Assembly: GCA_002342205.1 (NCBI GenBank)
Contig: DDPN01000156.1
Coordinates: forward strand, 9,561 to 19,513
Source of the DNA: Chitinophagaceae bacterium UBA2467
GTDB taxonomy: Bacteria; Bacteroidota; Bacteroidia; Chitinophagales; Chitinophagaceae
Reading direction: 5' to 3'
DNA: 9,953 bases
Shown: positions 1-7,413 of the stretch, piece by piece
Layout of the letters: each line of letters opens with the position of its first letter
How positions within the stretch are numbered: position 1 is the stretch's first letter
Made by a program: the position numbers and the translations under genes
The notes under the pieces: model-generated
Databases searched by the model: none
Told to the model about the DNA's origin: nothing
Seen by the model: the letters and a program-made list of their open reading frames with translations, nothing else

Positions 1-84
1 TATATTGATCATAAACTATCTTCAAAGGCACAATCCTTGCTCAAGGAGGTTCCGGCAACTATCAAGACCAGGCTGCTTTATTAG
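1..84 (+). CDS. Possible 3' end of a gene cut by the left edge
   Basis: Plus-strand frame 1 is open from the window edge to a TAG at 82–84. It would encode a 27-residue C-terminal tail that is helical and basic (for example 'SSKAQSLLKEVPATIKTRL'). It would converge on the TPR-like gene whose terminator lies at 129–156. The piece is too short to assign a family. Frame 3 of the same stretch also reads like protein between two stops, so the frame is not certain. What is seen is only an open frame; that it is a gene end is inference. Confidence 0.25.
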   Translation, partial: YIDHKLSSKAQSLLKEVPATIKTRLLY

Positions 85-128
85 TCTATTTATTCCTATA
101 ATTTATATTATGTTAAATAGGTAATTGT

Positions 129-156
129 AAAAGAAACCACCCTAAAGGTGGCTTCT
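129..156 (-). terminator. Intrinsic terminator of the gyrA–TPR-like transcript
   Basis: Bases 132–141 and 147–156 form a 10-bp inverted repeat with a 5-base loop, starting 6 bases after the stop codon of the TPR-like gene. Read as minus-strand RNA, the stem is AGAAGCCACC/GGUGGUUUCU. Its one irregular position becomes a G·U wobble, and the hairpin is followed by U residues (131–129). Read as plus-strand RNA the same position is an A·C mismatch with no good U tract. The structure is therefore best assigned to minus-strand transcription. Confidence 0.65.
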
Positions 157-162
157 GCTTAA

Positions 163-1518
163 TTAGTTCTTGATAGTCTCATACCGATCATTCCACTTCT
201 TCTCTTCAGCCTCCCACTTAGCTTTGTCGGTTAAATTTTTGGCCTTACCTGCCATCGCCTTTTTAAAACCATAAATGTCAGAAAGGTATCCGCAAACCTT
301 CTTATACTGTTGCTTGTCTCTAGGTTCTAATTCACCCTTTTCAGCCCTTTCTGAGAAAATACCTGCCGCTGCTAAATATGGTTCTCTTGCACCATCCATA
401 GTATCACCATACTCTTTATCCAAGGCATCTCTTTTAGCCACATCTTCTTTAGAAGCCATGGTGCCAGGCTTTGTCCTTGCTTTCATATCCTGGGCGTGCT
501 TGTCCCTCTTTGCGTTGACACGTGCAGCCTTATTGATGAAATGATCTCCGATGTATAGATATGGAATTTCATTACCCGCTTTTGCTTTGGCTGATCTGAT
601 GAATGCGTCTACCATTTTCTTTTCTAACTCATTGAAATTTTCTGGTAAAATCGCTCCTTCTTCATCTCGTGGATTCAGCGTGTCAAAAATGATCTCACCG
701 AGTACTTGGTTAGCTTTAAAATTTGTAGGATCGGTCGCTAATACTTCGTCAATTGCCTTTAGTTTTTCCTGGAATGTATTAACAAGGCCTACAGCAAAGT
801 CTACTTTATCAAAATCGAAGTAATCACTCTTTGGGTAAACCTCTTTACCAAGCTTCTTATATTTTTCAAAGCTCTCCATATCCTTTCTACCAAAGTGATA
901 GGTTACTAAGTAACGATAAACACCCTCATATCCATCACCTCCCACTTTGGCGTCTGCTAGTTTTGTGTAGTAAGCTGCAGCCTCCTCTTTAAAACCTCCT
1001 GTTTCTGCAGTGATGGCTGCAAGAATTAAAACATTTGTATCCAGCGTTGAGGTTAAAACCTTTTGTTTGATTAAAAGATCTGAATAGAAAATTGCTTTTC
1101 TTAATTTACCAAGACCTTTCTCGTATTCTTTTTTATTGTAATCGTTAAAACCGAAAGTGTAATAATTAGAATACAGAGTGATAATACCATTTTGGTAGAT
1201 TGGCTCTCCAATTAAAGACAAATTGGGATCCATTTCTTTGTATTTTAAAAAAGCCGCATCCGCTTCTTCGATTAGTTGTAAGCCGAGAGGCGTATCTTTT
1301 TTCCCTTCCAAACCTGAAACACCAGCATATACAGAAGTCTTTAGGATAAACGCTTCTGGCTTTGCTGTAAACTTGGCGTTTGTAAAAGATTTATCTAAAT
1401 CAGTTTTTGCTTTTTCTAACTGATTCAGCATGACTAATGTTTTAACAGGGTCGTAGTTCTGGCTCCACAAAGTTGTAAAAACAAATAAGCCAAAAAATGC
1501 AAGCAAGCTATTTTTCAT
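163..1518 (-). CDS. Secreted TPR-like protein of unknown function
   Basis: A 451-residue protein exported across the inner membrane. Residues 1–19 form a clear signal peptide: Lys2, a hydrophobic core at about 5–17, then 'LWS' before Gln20, with no lipobox Cys. The mature part is almost entirely amphipathic helix with degenerate TPR-like pairs, for example around residues 125–150 (KKEYEKGLGKLRKAI), 170–190 and 255–275 (LATDPTNFKANQVLGEI). A very charged Lys/Ala/Asp-rich stretch lies at about 330–380. TPR proteins act as scaffolds, and no enzymatic motif is visible. It lies 44 bp downstream of gyrA on the same strand and is probably cotranscribed. A 7/8 match to TAnnTTTG at 1543–1536 could give it a promoter of its own. 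The ATG start is well placed before the signal peptide. Gene and export signal are sure; the role is unknown. Confidence 0.9.
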   Translation of the reverse strand: MKNSLLAFFGLFVFTTLWSQNYDPVKTLVMLNQLEKAKTDLDKSFTNAKFTAKPEAFILKTSVYAGVSGLEGKKDTPLGLQLIEEADAAFLKYKEMDPNLSLIGEPIYQNGIITLYSNYYTFGFNDYNKKEYEKGLGKLRKAIFYSDLLIKQKVLTSTLDTNVLILAAITAETGGFKEEAAAYYTKLADAKVGGDGYEGVYRYLVTYHFGRKDMESFEKYKKLGKEVYPKSDYFDFDKVDFAVGLVNTFQEKLKAIDEVLATDPTNFKANQVLGEIIFDTLNPRDEEGAILPENFNELEKKMVDAFIRSAKAKAGNEIPYLYIGDHFINKAARVNAKRDKHAQDMKARTKPGTMASKEDVAKRDALDKEYGDTMDGAREPYLAAAGIFSERAEKGELEPRDKQQYKKVCGYLSDIYGFKKAMAGKAKNLTDKAKWEAEEKKWNDRYETIKN

Positions 1519-1562
1519 ACAAGTAGGTTGAATTCTAAAGTTACAATTAAATGTTTTTGTTA

Positions 1563-4097
1563 TTATGACTGGGTTTCTTCTGGCTGTGATTCAGCATCAG
1601 CGGCAGGCTCTTCTTCTCTATCATTTAGATTTGTGATAGCAGCAATATCATCCCCATCGTCTAGTCTTATTAATTTAACACCCTGCGTAGCACGACCCTG
1701 TTCACTAATACCGCTTACAGGCATTCTTATCGTTACGCCGCTTTTACAAGTAATCATCAAATCTTCTTCAGGCGATACGTCCAAAATGCCCACCAAACTT
1801 CCTGTCTTCTCGGTAACGTTTATTGTTTTCACTCCTTTACCGCCTCGGTTGGTAAATCGGTATTCATCAATTGGTGTTCTTTTGCCATACCCTTTTTGAC
1901 TGACTACCAAAACAGTTCTAGTATTTTGTTCAGTTGGATTGACGCAGACCATACCCACTACTTCATCACTGGAGTCGTCAACTTCTATTCCGGCAACACC
2001 AATTGCTCCCCGGCCAGTGGGTCTCACTTTCTCTTCTGCAAATCGAATGGCTCTTCCACTTTTAACAGCCATCATAATTTCTGAGTTGCCATCTGTAAGA
2101 CGCGCTTGTAATAATTCATCTCCTTCAACAATCGTTATTGCATTAACACCCGTTTGACGAGGACGACTAAAATCTTCTAGCGCTGTTTTTTTGATTACTC
2201 CTTTCTTCGTACAAAGAACTATAAAGTGCGACTGTACAAAAGCTTCGTCTTTTAAATCTTTAACATCCAGAATGGCTCTTACCTTATCATCGGGCGGCAA
2301 TTGCATTAAATTTTGAATTGCTCTACCCTTTCCAGTTTTTTCACCCTCAGGTATTTCATAAACATTCAACCAATATACTCTTCCTTTTTCAGTAAAGAAA
2401 AGCATCGTGTGGTGAGTAGAGGCCACAAATAAATGCTCAATGTAATCTTCATCTCGCGTGCGTCCGCCAATGACTCCCCTGCCGCCTCTGCGTTGTGAGC
2501 GATACTCTTCTGCAGGAGTACGTTTGATATAACCAAGATGAGAGATCGTTATAACAACATCCTCTTCTTTAATCAGGTCTTTAATTTTTACTTCGTCGTC
2601 CAGGTAGGTTATTTCTGTCTTTCTCTCATCGGCGTATTTTTCTTTTATCTCCAGTAACTCTTTTTTGATTACCTCATAACGTTTAGCCTGGTCATTTAGT
2701 AACTCCTCTAGCGATTGAATTAATTTCATCAGCTCATCATATTCCTCGCGAATTTTATCGCGCTCCATGCCGGTCAAACGCTGTAATCGCAATTCCAATA
2801 TGGCTTTTGCCTGAATCTCATCCAAACCCCATCCCGCTGCAATCAATTTATCTTTGGCAATTTCTGGCGTCGCAGCACTGCGAATCAACGCAATCACCTC
2901 ATCCAAATGATCGAGCGCTATCAAGTAGCCTTTTAAAAGATGTGCTCTTTTTTGAGCTTCCCCTAATTCAAATTTTGTTCTGCGAACAACAACCTCATGT
3001 CTAAAATCTACAAACTCCTGAATCAGGTCTTTGAGATTTAATGTCCTTGGTCTGCCTCTAACAATCGCAACATTATTGATGCCATAAGAAGTTTGAAGAT
3101 CAGTATGCTTGTAAAGCTGATTGATTATCACATTAGCGATCGCATCTTTTTTCAGCTCAATAACAATACGCGTTCCTTCTTTTTGGTTTGATTCATTATT
3201 AACATGTGTGATACCTTCTATCACTTTGTCGTTTACGAGCTCACCAATTCTATTGGTAAGGGCATCTCGGTTCACCTGATACGGAACTTCTGTAATGATA
3301 ATCTGCTCTCTTCCTCCAGACTTGGTTTCTACACTAGATTTTCCTCGTACTACGACTCTGCCTCTTCCAAAATGCATAGCAGCTTTAACCCCTTCCATTC
3401 CATAGATTACACCACCTGTTGGGAAATCGGGTGCTTTCACAAACTGCATCAACTCATCAACTGTGATTTCTCTATTATCAACAAGTGCTATACAACCATC
3501 AATAACCTCACCAAGGTTGTGCGGCATCATGTTAGTGGCCATTCCAACTGCAATTCCACTTGAACCATTGACAAGCAGTTGAGGAATTCGTGTCGGAAGA
3601 ACCGTAGGCTCTTCTTCGGAGTCGTCAAAGTTCAGTTGGAAGTCTACCGTTTCTTTTTCAATATCATCCAACATGTGCTCGGATAACTTCTCCAATCGAG
3701 CCTCTGTATAACGCATGGCCGCTGGCCCATCGCCATCCTGGTTACCAAAATTTCCTTGACCATCAACAAGCGTGTAACGCATACTCCATTCCTGTGCCAT
3801 ACGAACCATGGCATCATAAACGGATGAATCACCATGCGGGTGGTATTTACCAAGTACCTCTCCGACAATACGTGCAGACTTTTTATAGGCTTTGTTATGA
3901 TTAAGCCCCAATTCATTCATGGCATAAAGAACCCTTCTGTGAACAGGCTTTAAACCATCTCTGACATCAGGTAATGCTCTACCCACAATTACAGACATGG
4001 AATAGTCAATGTAAGCGGTTTTCATCTGCTCTTCGATGTGAACAGGAATGATCCGGTTATGGTCATTTGTTTCAAGTGGATTCTGTAAATCTTCCAT
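1563..4097 (-). CDS. gyrA: DNA gyrase subunit A
   Basis: This is the DNA-cleaving and -rejoining subunit of gyrase, which works with GyrB as A2B2 to introduce negative supercoils using ATP. The 844 residues are near the usual family length. The winged-helix and tower region comes first. The quinolone-resistance region runs from about residue 75 to 114, with GDSSVYD placing Ser91 and Asp95 at the E. coli Ser83 and Asp87 positions, so it looks drug-sensitive there. The catalytic tyrosine is Tyr130 in AAMRYTE. Residues 440–490 form the coiled-coil region. The GyrA box QRRGGRG at 535–541 opens the C-terminal DNA-wrapping domain and separates this protein from ParC. The chain ends in an acidic tail (about 825–844). 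gyrB is not in the window. The ATG at 4097 matches the expected N-terminus, and a candidate promoter box lies about 50 bp upstream. Confidence 0.98.
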   Translation of the reverse strand: MEDLQNPLETNDHNRIIPVHIEEQMKTAYIDYSMSVIVGRALPDVRDGLKPVHRRVLYAMNELGLNHNKAYKKSARIVGEVLGKYHPHGDSSVYDAMVRMAQEWSMRYTLVDGQGNFGNQDGDGPAAMRYTEARLEKLSEHMLDDIEKETVDFQLNFDDSEEEPTVLPTRIPQLLVNGSSGIAVGMATNMMPHNLGEVIDGCIALVDNREITVDELMQFVKAPDFPTGGVIYGMEGVKAAMHFGRGRVVVRGKSSVETKSGGREQIIITEVPYQVNRDALTNRIGELVNDKVIEGITHVNNESNQKEGTRIVIELKKDAIANVIINQLYKHTDLQTSYGINNVAIVRGRPRTLNLKDLIQEFVDFRHEVVVRRTKFELGEAQKRAHLLKGYLIALDHLDEVIALIRSAATPEIAKDKLIAAGWGLDEIQAKAILELRLQRLTGMERDKIREEYDELMKLIQSLEELLNDQAKRYEVIKKELLEIKEKYADERKTEITYLDDEVKIKDLIKEEDVVITISHLGYIKRTPAEEYRSQRRGGRGVIGGRTRDEDYIEHLFVASTHHTMLFFTEKGRVYWLNVYEIPEGEKTGKGRAIQNLMQLPPDDKVRAILDVKDLKDEAFVQSHFIVLCTKKGVIKKTALEDFSRPRQTGVNAITIVEGDELLQARLTDGNSEIMMAVKSGRAIRFAEEKVRPTGRGAIGVAGIEVDDSSDEVVGMVCVNPTEQNTRTVLVVSQKGYGKRTPIDEYRFTNRGGKGVKTINVTEKTGSLVGILDVSPEEDLMITCKSGVTIRMPVSGISEQGRATQGVKLIRLDDGDDIAAITNLNDREEEPAADAESQPEETQS

Positions 4098-4147
4098 GTT
4101 TTTCTGAGGGTTTGTAAAGACCTTTTTTCTCTATGAATCAAGGTCTG

Positions 4148-4155
4148 CAAATCTA
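4148..4155 (-). promoter_or_regulatory. Candidate -7 promoter box for gyrA
   Basis: The minus strand reads TAGATTTG, an exact match to the Bacteroidota -7 consensus TAnnTTTG, 50 bases before the gyrA ATG. I do not see a good TTTG or TTG element 17–23 bases further upstream, so support rests on the -7 box and its position in the divergent spacer alone. Confidence 0.4.
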
Positions 4156-4234
4156 CCTTTTTAAACCCTTATTTCCCAGTAAAAATGGCCTCATTTGAGA
4201 GCTATTTTATCCACTAGTGTTAATTAAAAAAGGG

Positions 4235-4242
4235 GATATTTG
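4235..4242 (+). promoter_or_regulatory. Weak -7-like box before the saccharopine dehydrogenase gene
   Basis: GATATTTG matches TAnnTTTG at 5 of the 6 fixed positions and ends 4 bases before the ATG. No -33 element is visible. If real, transcription would begin at or very near the start codon. No exact TAnnTTTG match is found on the plus strand of the 149-bp spacer between gyrA and this gene. Confidence 0.2.
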
Positions 4243-4246
4243 ACCT

Positions 4247-5575
4247 ATGAAAACGATCCTGATTTTGGGGGCTGGAAAAAGTGCAACGGTGCTGATTGAA
4301 TTCCTTCTTTCTCAGGCCCCTCAATTTTCATGGAAAGTACAGGTTGCGGATGCAAATTTGTCTGCAGCAAAGCTGAAAATCGGCACCTCTATGTGGGGGG
4401 AAGGCGTAAAGCTAGATGTGACGGAGGATGCTTCCCGACGAGAATTAATTGGTCAGGCAGACCTGGTAATTTCATTGCTACCCCCTCACTTGCATATCCT
4501 GGTTGCCAGGGATTGTCTTTTACTAGGTCGTAGCTTATTTACTGCCTCTTACATTGATGAGGAGGTAAAGCAATTAGCTGCTGAAATTGAGAAAAAGGGA
4601 TTGCTTTTTTTGTATGAAATGGGCTTGGATCCCGGAATCGACCATATGAGTGCAATGGCATTAGTGGATGAAATAAAATCAAAGGGCGGGAATATTTTAT
4701 CGTTCATTTCGCACTGTGGAGGTTTGGTTGCAACTGATTCAGATAACAACCCTTGGCACTATAAAATAAGCTGGAATCCCTCTAATGTGGTTCAAGCGGG
4801 TAAAAATGGTGCTTTGTATAGATGGAATAGTAAAACAGTCCAATTAAACACGGAGGAGTTATTTGCGGAAATTAGACCAGCAACGATTCAACATGCAGAG
4901 TCGTTGGCTTGGTATCCTAACCGAAATTCGCTATCCTATTTGGAATTATATGGGCTTGACAACATTACAACTTTCATTAGAACAACTTTACGTCACCCCA
5001 ATTTTATAAAAGGTTGGCATCGTCTTGTTCAATTAGGATTTACCCAGGATAATCCCATAATAGTTAGTAGAAACACAACTTATGCAGACCTGGTGCAGCA
5101 ATTTTTAGCAGTAAATAAATTCCAGATTGACTTTAATCAGATGATTGAAAATGATGACGAGCTTGCTCAATTATTTCAATCGTTGGGTTTCATGGATACG
5201 GACTCTATTGCGCAGAAGAACGAATATTCACCAGCCACTTTTTTGCAAGAATGCCTGGAGAAAAATCTAAAAATGGAAGCAGTAGACAAAGACCGTGTTG
5301 TAATGCAGCATGAAATAATCTATGAGTTAAATGGACAAAAAAGGCAACTTGTAAGTACGCTGGATATAGAGGGAGCTGATGCAATTCACACCGCAATGGC
5401 TAAAACAGTGGGGCTTCCGCTTGCTTTAGCAGCTGTTTCTTTTTTGAAAGGAGAATTGCAAATGAAAGGATTAAAAGTGCCGATACACTCCACTATTTAC
5501 AAAGCCATCTTACCTAAGCTAAAAGCGCTAGGTATCCATTTTCAAGAATCAGAAATTGTACTGAAAAATTATTGA
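4247..5575 (+). CDS. Saccharopine dehydrogenase / reductase family protein
   Basis: A 442-residue cytoplasmic oxidoreductase of the saccharopine dehydrogenase family (LYS9-like). The family interconverts saccharopine with alpha-aminoadipate semialdehyde plus glutamate, using NAD(P). The N-terminal Rossmann fold shows the nucleotide loop GAGKSA at residues 8–13 after strand ILIL. ISLLPPHLH (75–83) closes the cofactor domain, and EMGLDPGIDHM (124–134) is highly typical of the family. CGGL (157–160) and NPWHYKISWNPSNVV (168–182) mark the start of the catalytic domain. The length fits the single-domain form rather than the plant/animal fusion with the lysine-ketoglutarate reductase. No other lysine gene is nearby, so direction (breakdown or synthesis) and exact substrate cannot be read from context. 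It is divergent from gyrA, and its last 7 bases overlap the end of the EVE-domain gene. Family is sure; substrate is inferred. Confidence 0.9.
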   Translation: MKTILILGAGKSATVLIEFLLSQAPQFSWKVQVADANLSAAKLKIGTSMWGEGVKLDVTEDASRRELIGQADLVISLLPPHLHILVARDCLLLGRSLFTASYIDEEVKQLAAEIEKKGLLFLYEMGLDPGIDHMSAMALVDEIKSKGGNILSFISHCGGLVATDSDNNPWHYKISWNPSNVVQAGKNGALYRWNSKTVQLNTEELFAEIRPATIQHAESLAWYPNRNSLSYLELYGLDNITTFIRTTLRHPNFIKGWHRLVQLGFTQDNPIIVSRNTTYADLVQQFLAVNKFQIDFNQMIENDDELAQLFQSLGFMDTDSIAQKNEYSPATFLQECLEKNLKMEAVDKDRVVMQHEIIYELNGQKRQLVSTLDIEGADAIHTAMAKTVGLPLALAAVSFLKGELQMKGLKVPIHSTIYKAILPKLKALGIHFQESEIVLKNY

Positions 5576-5976
5576 TCAGCTAGTTGAAGAATTATCTCCC
5601 ACTCCTCCGCTGTTACCGGCTGAACAGATAACCGACTCTGTTTCAAAAGAGCCATATTTTGTAATTTCTTCTCTGCTTTTATCTCGGATAGAGGAATTGT
5701 TCTCTTTAATTTTTTAACAGGACTAACATCAACAACAACCCAGGCTGTTTCTGCAGTTGTTGGATCTTGATAATGCTCTTTACAAATTTTTACTATTCCA
5801 ACAATTTCAACACCCTCATTGCTATGGTAAAAAAAAGCTAAGTCACCCTTTTTCATCGCTCGTAAGTTATTACGAGCTGCGTAGTTTCTAACGCCATCCC
5901 AATGGGTGCGCTTGTCTTTTACTAACTGATCCCAAGAATATTTAAAGGGTTCTGATTTTAAAAGCCAATATGCCAT
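5569..5976 (-). CDS. EVE-domain (PUA-like fold) protein
   Basis: A 135-residue protein that is a single EVE domain, the family of human THYN1. EVE domains have a PUA-like fold related to YTH, and some bind modified bases in DNA. The N-terminus YWLLKSEP (3–10) is the family hallmark, followed by the conserved HWDGVRNYAARNNLR segment (26–40), KKGDLAFFYHS with the buried GD turn, and a C-terminal RLSVQPV strand. The physiological ligand in bacteria is not settled. I choose the ATG at 5976, since the family normally begins a few residues before YWLLKSEP. A TTG six codons upstream (5994) would overlap the preceding Fe-S gene. It is the last gene of the minus-strand cluster, and its stop overlaps that of the convergent saccharopine dehydrogenase. 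Confidence 0.92.
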   Translation of the reverse strand: MAYWLLKSEPFKYSWDQLVKDKRTHWDGVRNYAARNNLRAMKKGDLAFFYHSNEGVEIVGIVKICKEHYQDPTTAETAWVVVDVSPVKKLKRTIPLSEIKAEKKLQNMALLKQSRLSVQPVTAEEWEIILQLADQ

Positions 5977-5987
5977 AACTATCAGTT

Positions 5988-6707
5988 TTACCAACCTGAA
6001 GCTAACACGTCTGCGAGGTGCAACGGTTTAATAGAATACCCTTTTTGCTGAATATATCCATTGAGATGCATCAGGCAAGAAAGGTCTGTTGAAATTAAAT
6101 AGTTTGCTTTTGTGGCCAGGGCATTTTCTACTTTTTGCTCTGCCATAGCCATTGAAATATTCTCATATTTGACAGCAAAGGTTCCACCAAATCCACAACA
6201 AGTTTCCGTTTCATTCATCTCCACTAATTCAAGTCCTCCTACGTTTTTTAACAGCGTACGAGGCTCCTCTTTTATTCCACATTCGCGTAATCCAGCGCAG
6301 GAATCATGATAGGTTGCCAGCCCAGTTAGTTTAGCACCAAACTGCGTCACACCAAGTTGATGACAGAGAAAAGAAGAAAATTCAAAAATTCGTTGCTTCA
6401 TTTCCTGTACTTCATGATGCAGCGACGAATTATCAAACAATCGGGAGTAATAATTTTTAACGAATCCAACGCAGGAAGCACTGGGTGCAACAATCGGGTC
6501 AGTTCCATTAAAATCACTGATAAACTTTTGACATACTGCTTTCGACTCTTCCCAGTAGCCTGCATTGAATGCAGCTTGACCACAGCAGGTTTGTCTGGAA
6601 TTATAAGTAACGGTACAACCCGCTTTCTCTAACACTTTAATCATGTTAAAAGCGGTATCAGGATACAGCTGATCAACAAAACAGGGTATGAAAAGCTGGA
6701 CGTTCAA
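5988..6707 (-). CDS. CCG-domain (Fe-S)-binding protein, LutA/YkgE type
   Basis: A 239-residue cytoplasmic protein with two tandem cysteine-rich CCG domains. The first has Cys9 in the N-terminal 'FIPCFVDQLYP', Cys41-Cys42-Gly and Cys79. The second has Cys137 in 'HDSCAGLRE', Cys170-Cys171-Gly and Cys211. This matches LutA/YkgE and the C-terminal part of GlcF and the HdrB family, which bind Fe-S clusters and carry electrons in lactate or glycolate oxidation. The partners LutB and LutC are not adjacent, so I do not give a symbol. The start is a TTG at 6707: there is an in-frame stop at 6716–6714 and no ATG, GTG or CTG between, while the family N-terminus begins here. It follows the TPR gene by 11 bp and is probably in the same transcript. 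Confidence 0.9.
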   Translation of the reverse strand: MNVQLFIPCFVDQLYPDTAFNMIKVLEKAGCTVTYNSRQTCCGQAAFNAGYWEESKAVCQKFISDFNGTDPIVAPSASCVGFVKNYYSRLFDNSSLHHEVQEMKQRIFEFSSFLCHQLGVTQFGAKLTGLATYHDSCAGLRECGIKEEPRTLLKNVGGLELVEMNETETCCGFGGTFAVKYENISMAMAEQKVENALATKANYLISTDLSCLMHLNGYIQQKGYSIKPLHLADVLASGW

Positions 6708-6718
6708 TAAATTTTATA

Positions 6719-7384
6719 TTAATCGTTAGAAGAATACACTCCCAGTCTAGCTAAGTTCTTTTCGGCATCAAAAGACTGCTGACTACGTGGGTACTTCTTT
6801 CTAATCTGCTCATAAAGCGAAGTCGCTTCTGATGTGTTTTTCAACACCTGATCAGCAAAATAAGCAGCCATAAATAAGTACTCGGGAGAATTGACTTCAT
6901 CTTCCTCAAAATGAGCTGCGGCCTTTTTGTAAAACTCCAATGCTTGATCATTTTTCCCACTGTCAGCATAGGCATCCCCAAGTAATTTGTAGGCTCTTGC
7001 CTGTGTAATTTTAGAAGAGGTGCTAAATTTTTCAAGGTAAGAAATTGCTTTAGCGTTGTCTCCTAATTTGAGAAAACAACTGCCCGCATAAAAACAAGCT
7101 AAGTTTGAAGTTTGTGTTCCGCTATACTTTTCAATGACTTTGATAAAGCCTAAATTTTGCCCGTCACCGTTTAATGCAAGGGCAACAGAATCTTTTCGAT
7201 AGTACTCTTCCGCACGAAATATTGCTTCTAAAGCTTTCTTTTCTCTGGGAAGCTGATAAAACTGCTGATAAGAATACCAGGCAGCTACCAAAGCAATTAT
7301 CACTAATGCAAATAAGCTGATTTGTTTACTGTATTTGTTCCAGAAGTTAATTACCGGAGTTAAAGGTTGTTGCGATTCTGTCAT
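6719..7384 (-). CDS. Membrane-anchored TPR protein
   Basis: A 221-residue protein with a short polar N-terminus, one transmembrane helix at about 21–38 (ISLFALVIIALVAAWYSY) and a soluble C-terminal domain. No signal cleavage site is evident. The Lys residues before the helix suggest the N-terminus stays inside and the rest faces the periplasm. TPR-like repeats are visible at about 93–120 (LACFYAGSCFLKLGDNAKAI), 127–159 (ARAYKLLGDAYADSGKNDQA) and 167–212. The layout resembles YfgM/YfgC-like periplasmic TPR proteins, which assist envelope protein handling, but similarity of layout is not proof. It lies 29 bp after pdhA and 11 bp before the Fe-S gene. As I recall, a TPR gene near recF is common in Bacteroidota, often beside ribH; ribH is absent here. 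Confidence 0.88.
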   Translation of the reverse strand: MTESQQPLTPVINFWNKYSKQISLFALVIIALVAAWYSYQQFYQLPREKKALEAIFRAEEYYRKDSVALALNGDGQNLGFIKVIEKYSGTQTSNLACFYAGSCFLKLGDNAKAISYLEKFSTSSKITQARAYKLLGDAYADSGKNDQALEFYKKAAAHFEEDEVNSPEYLFMAAYFADQVLKNTSEATSLYEQIRKKYPRSQQSFDAEKNLARLGVYSSND

Positions 7385-7413
7385 ATTAAAAAGATTAGAA
7401 GTATTATTATGAA

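Noticed and set aside
1528..3563. Several open frames of 60–125 codons antisense to gyrA
   Set aside because: They lie wholly opposite a strongly conserved gene, have Ser/Cys/Thr-rich translations without recognisable domains, and fit what codon bias of gyrA would create on the other strand.
1563..4097. Topoisomerase IV subunit ParC instead of GyrA
   Set aside because: The intact GyrA box QRRGGRG and the full-length wrapping domain with an acidic tail identify GyrA.
5570..5595. TTGATCAGCTAGTTGA as a hairpin or operator at the convergent junction
   Set aside because: The arms pair poorly beyond the TGATCA hexamer, there is no T run, and the sequence is coding on both sides.
5974..5994. EVE-domain protein starting at the TTG at 5994
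   Set aside because: It would add six residues before the family start and overlap the preceding stop; an ATG sits close before YWLLKSEP.
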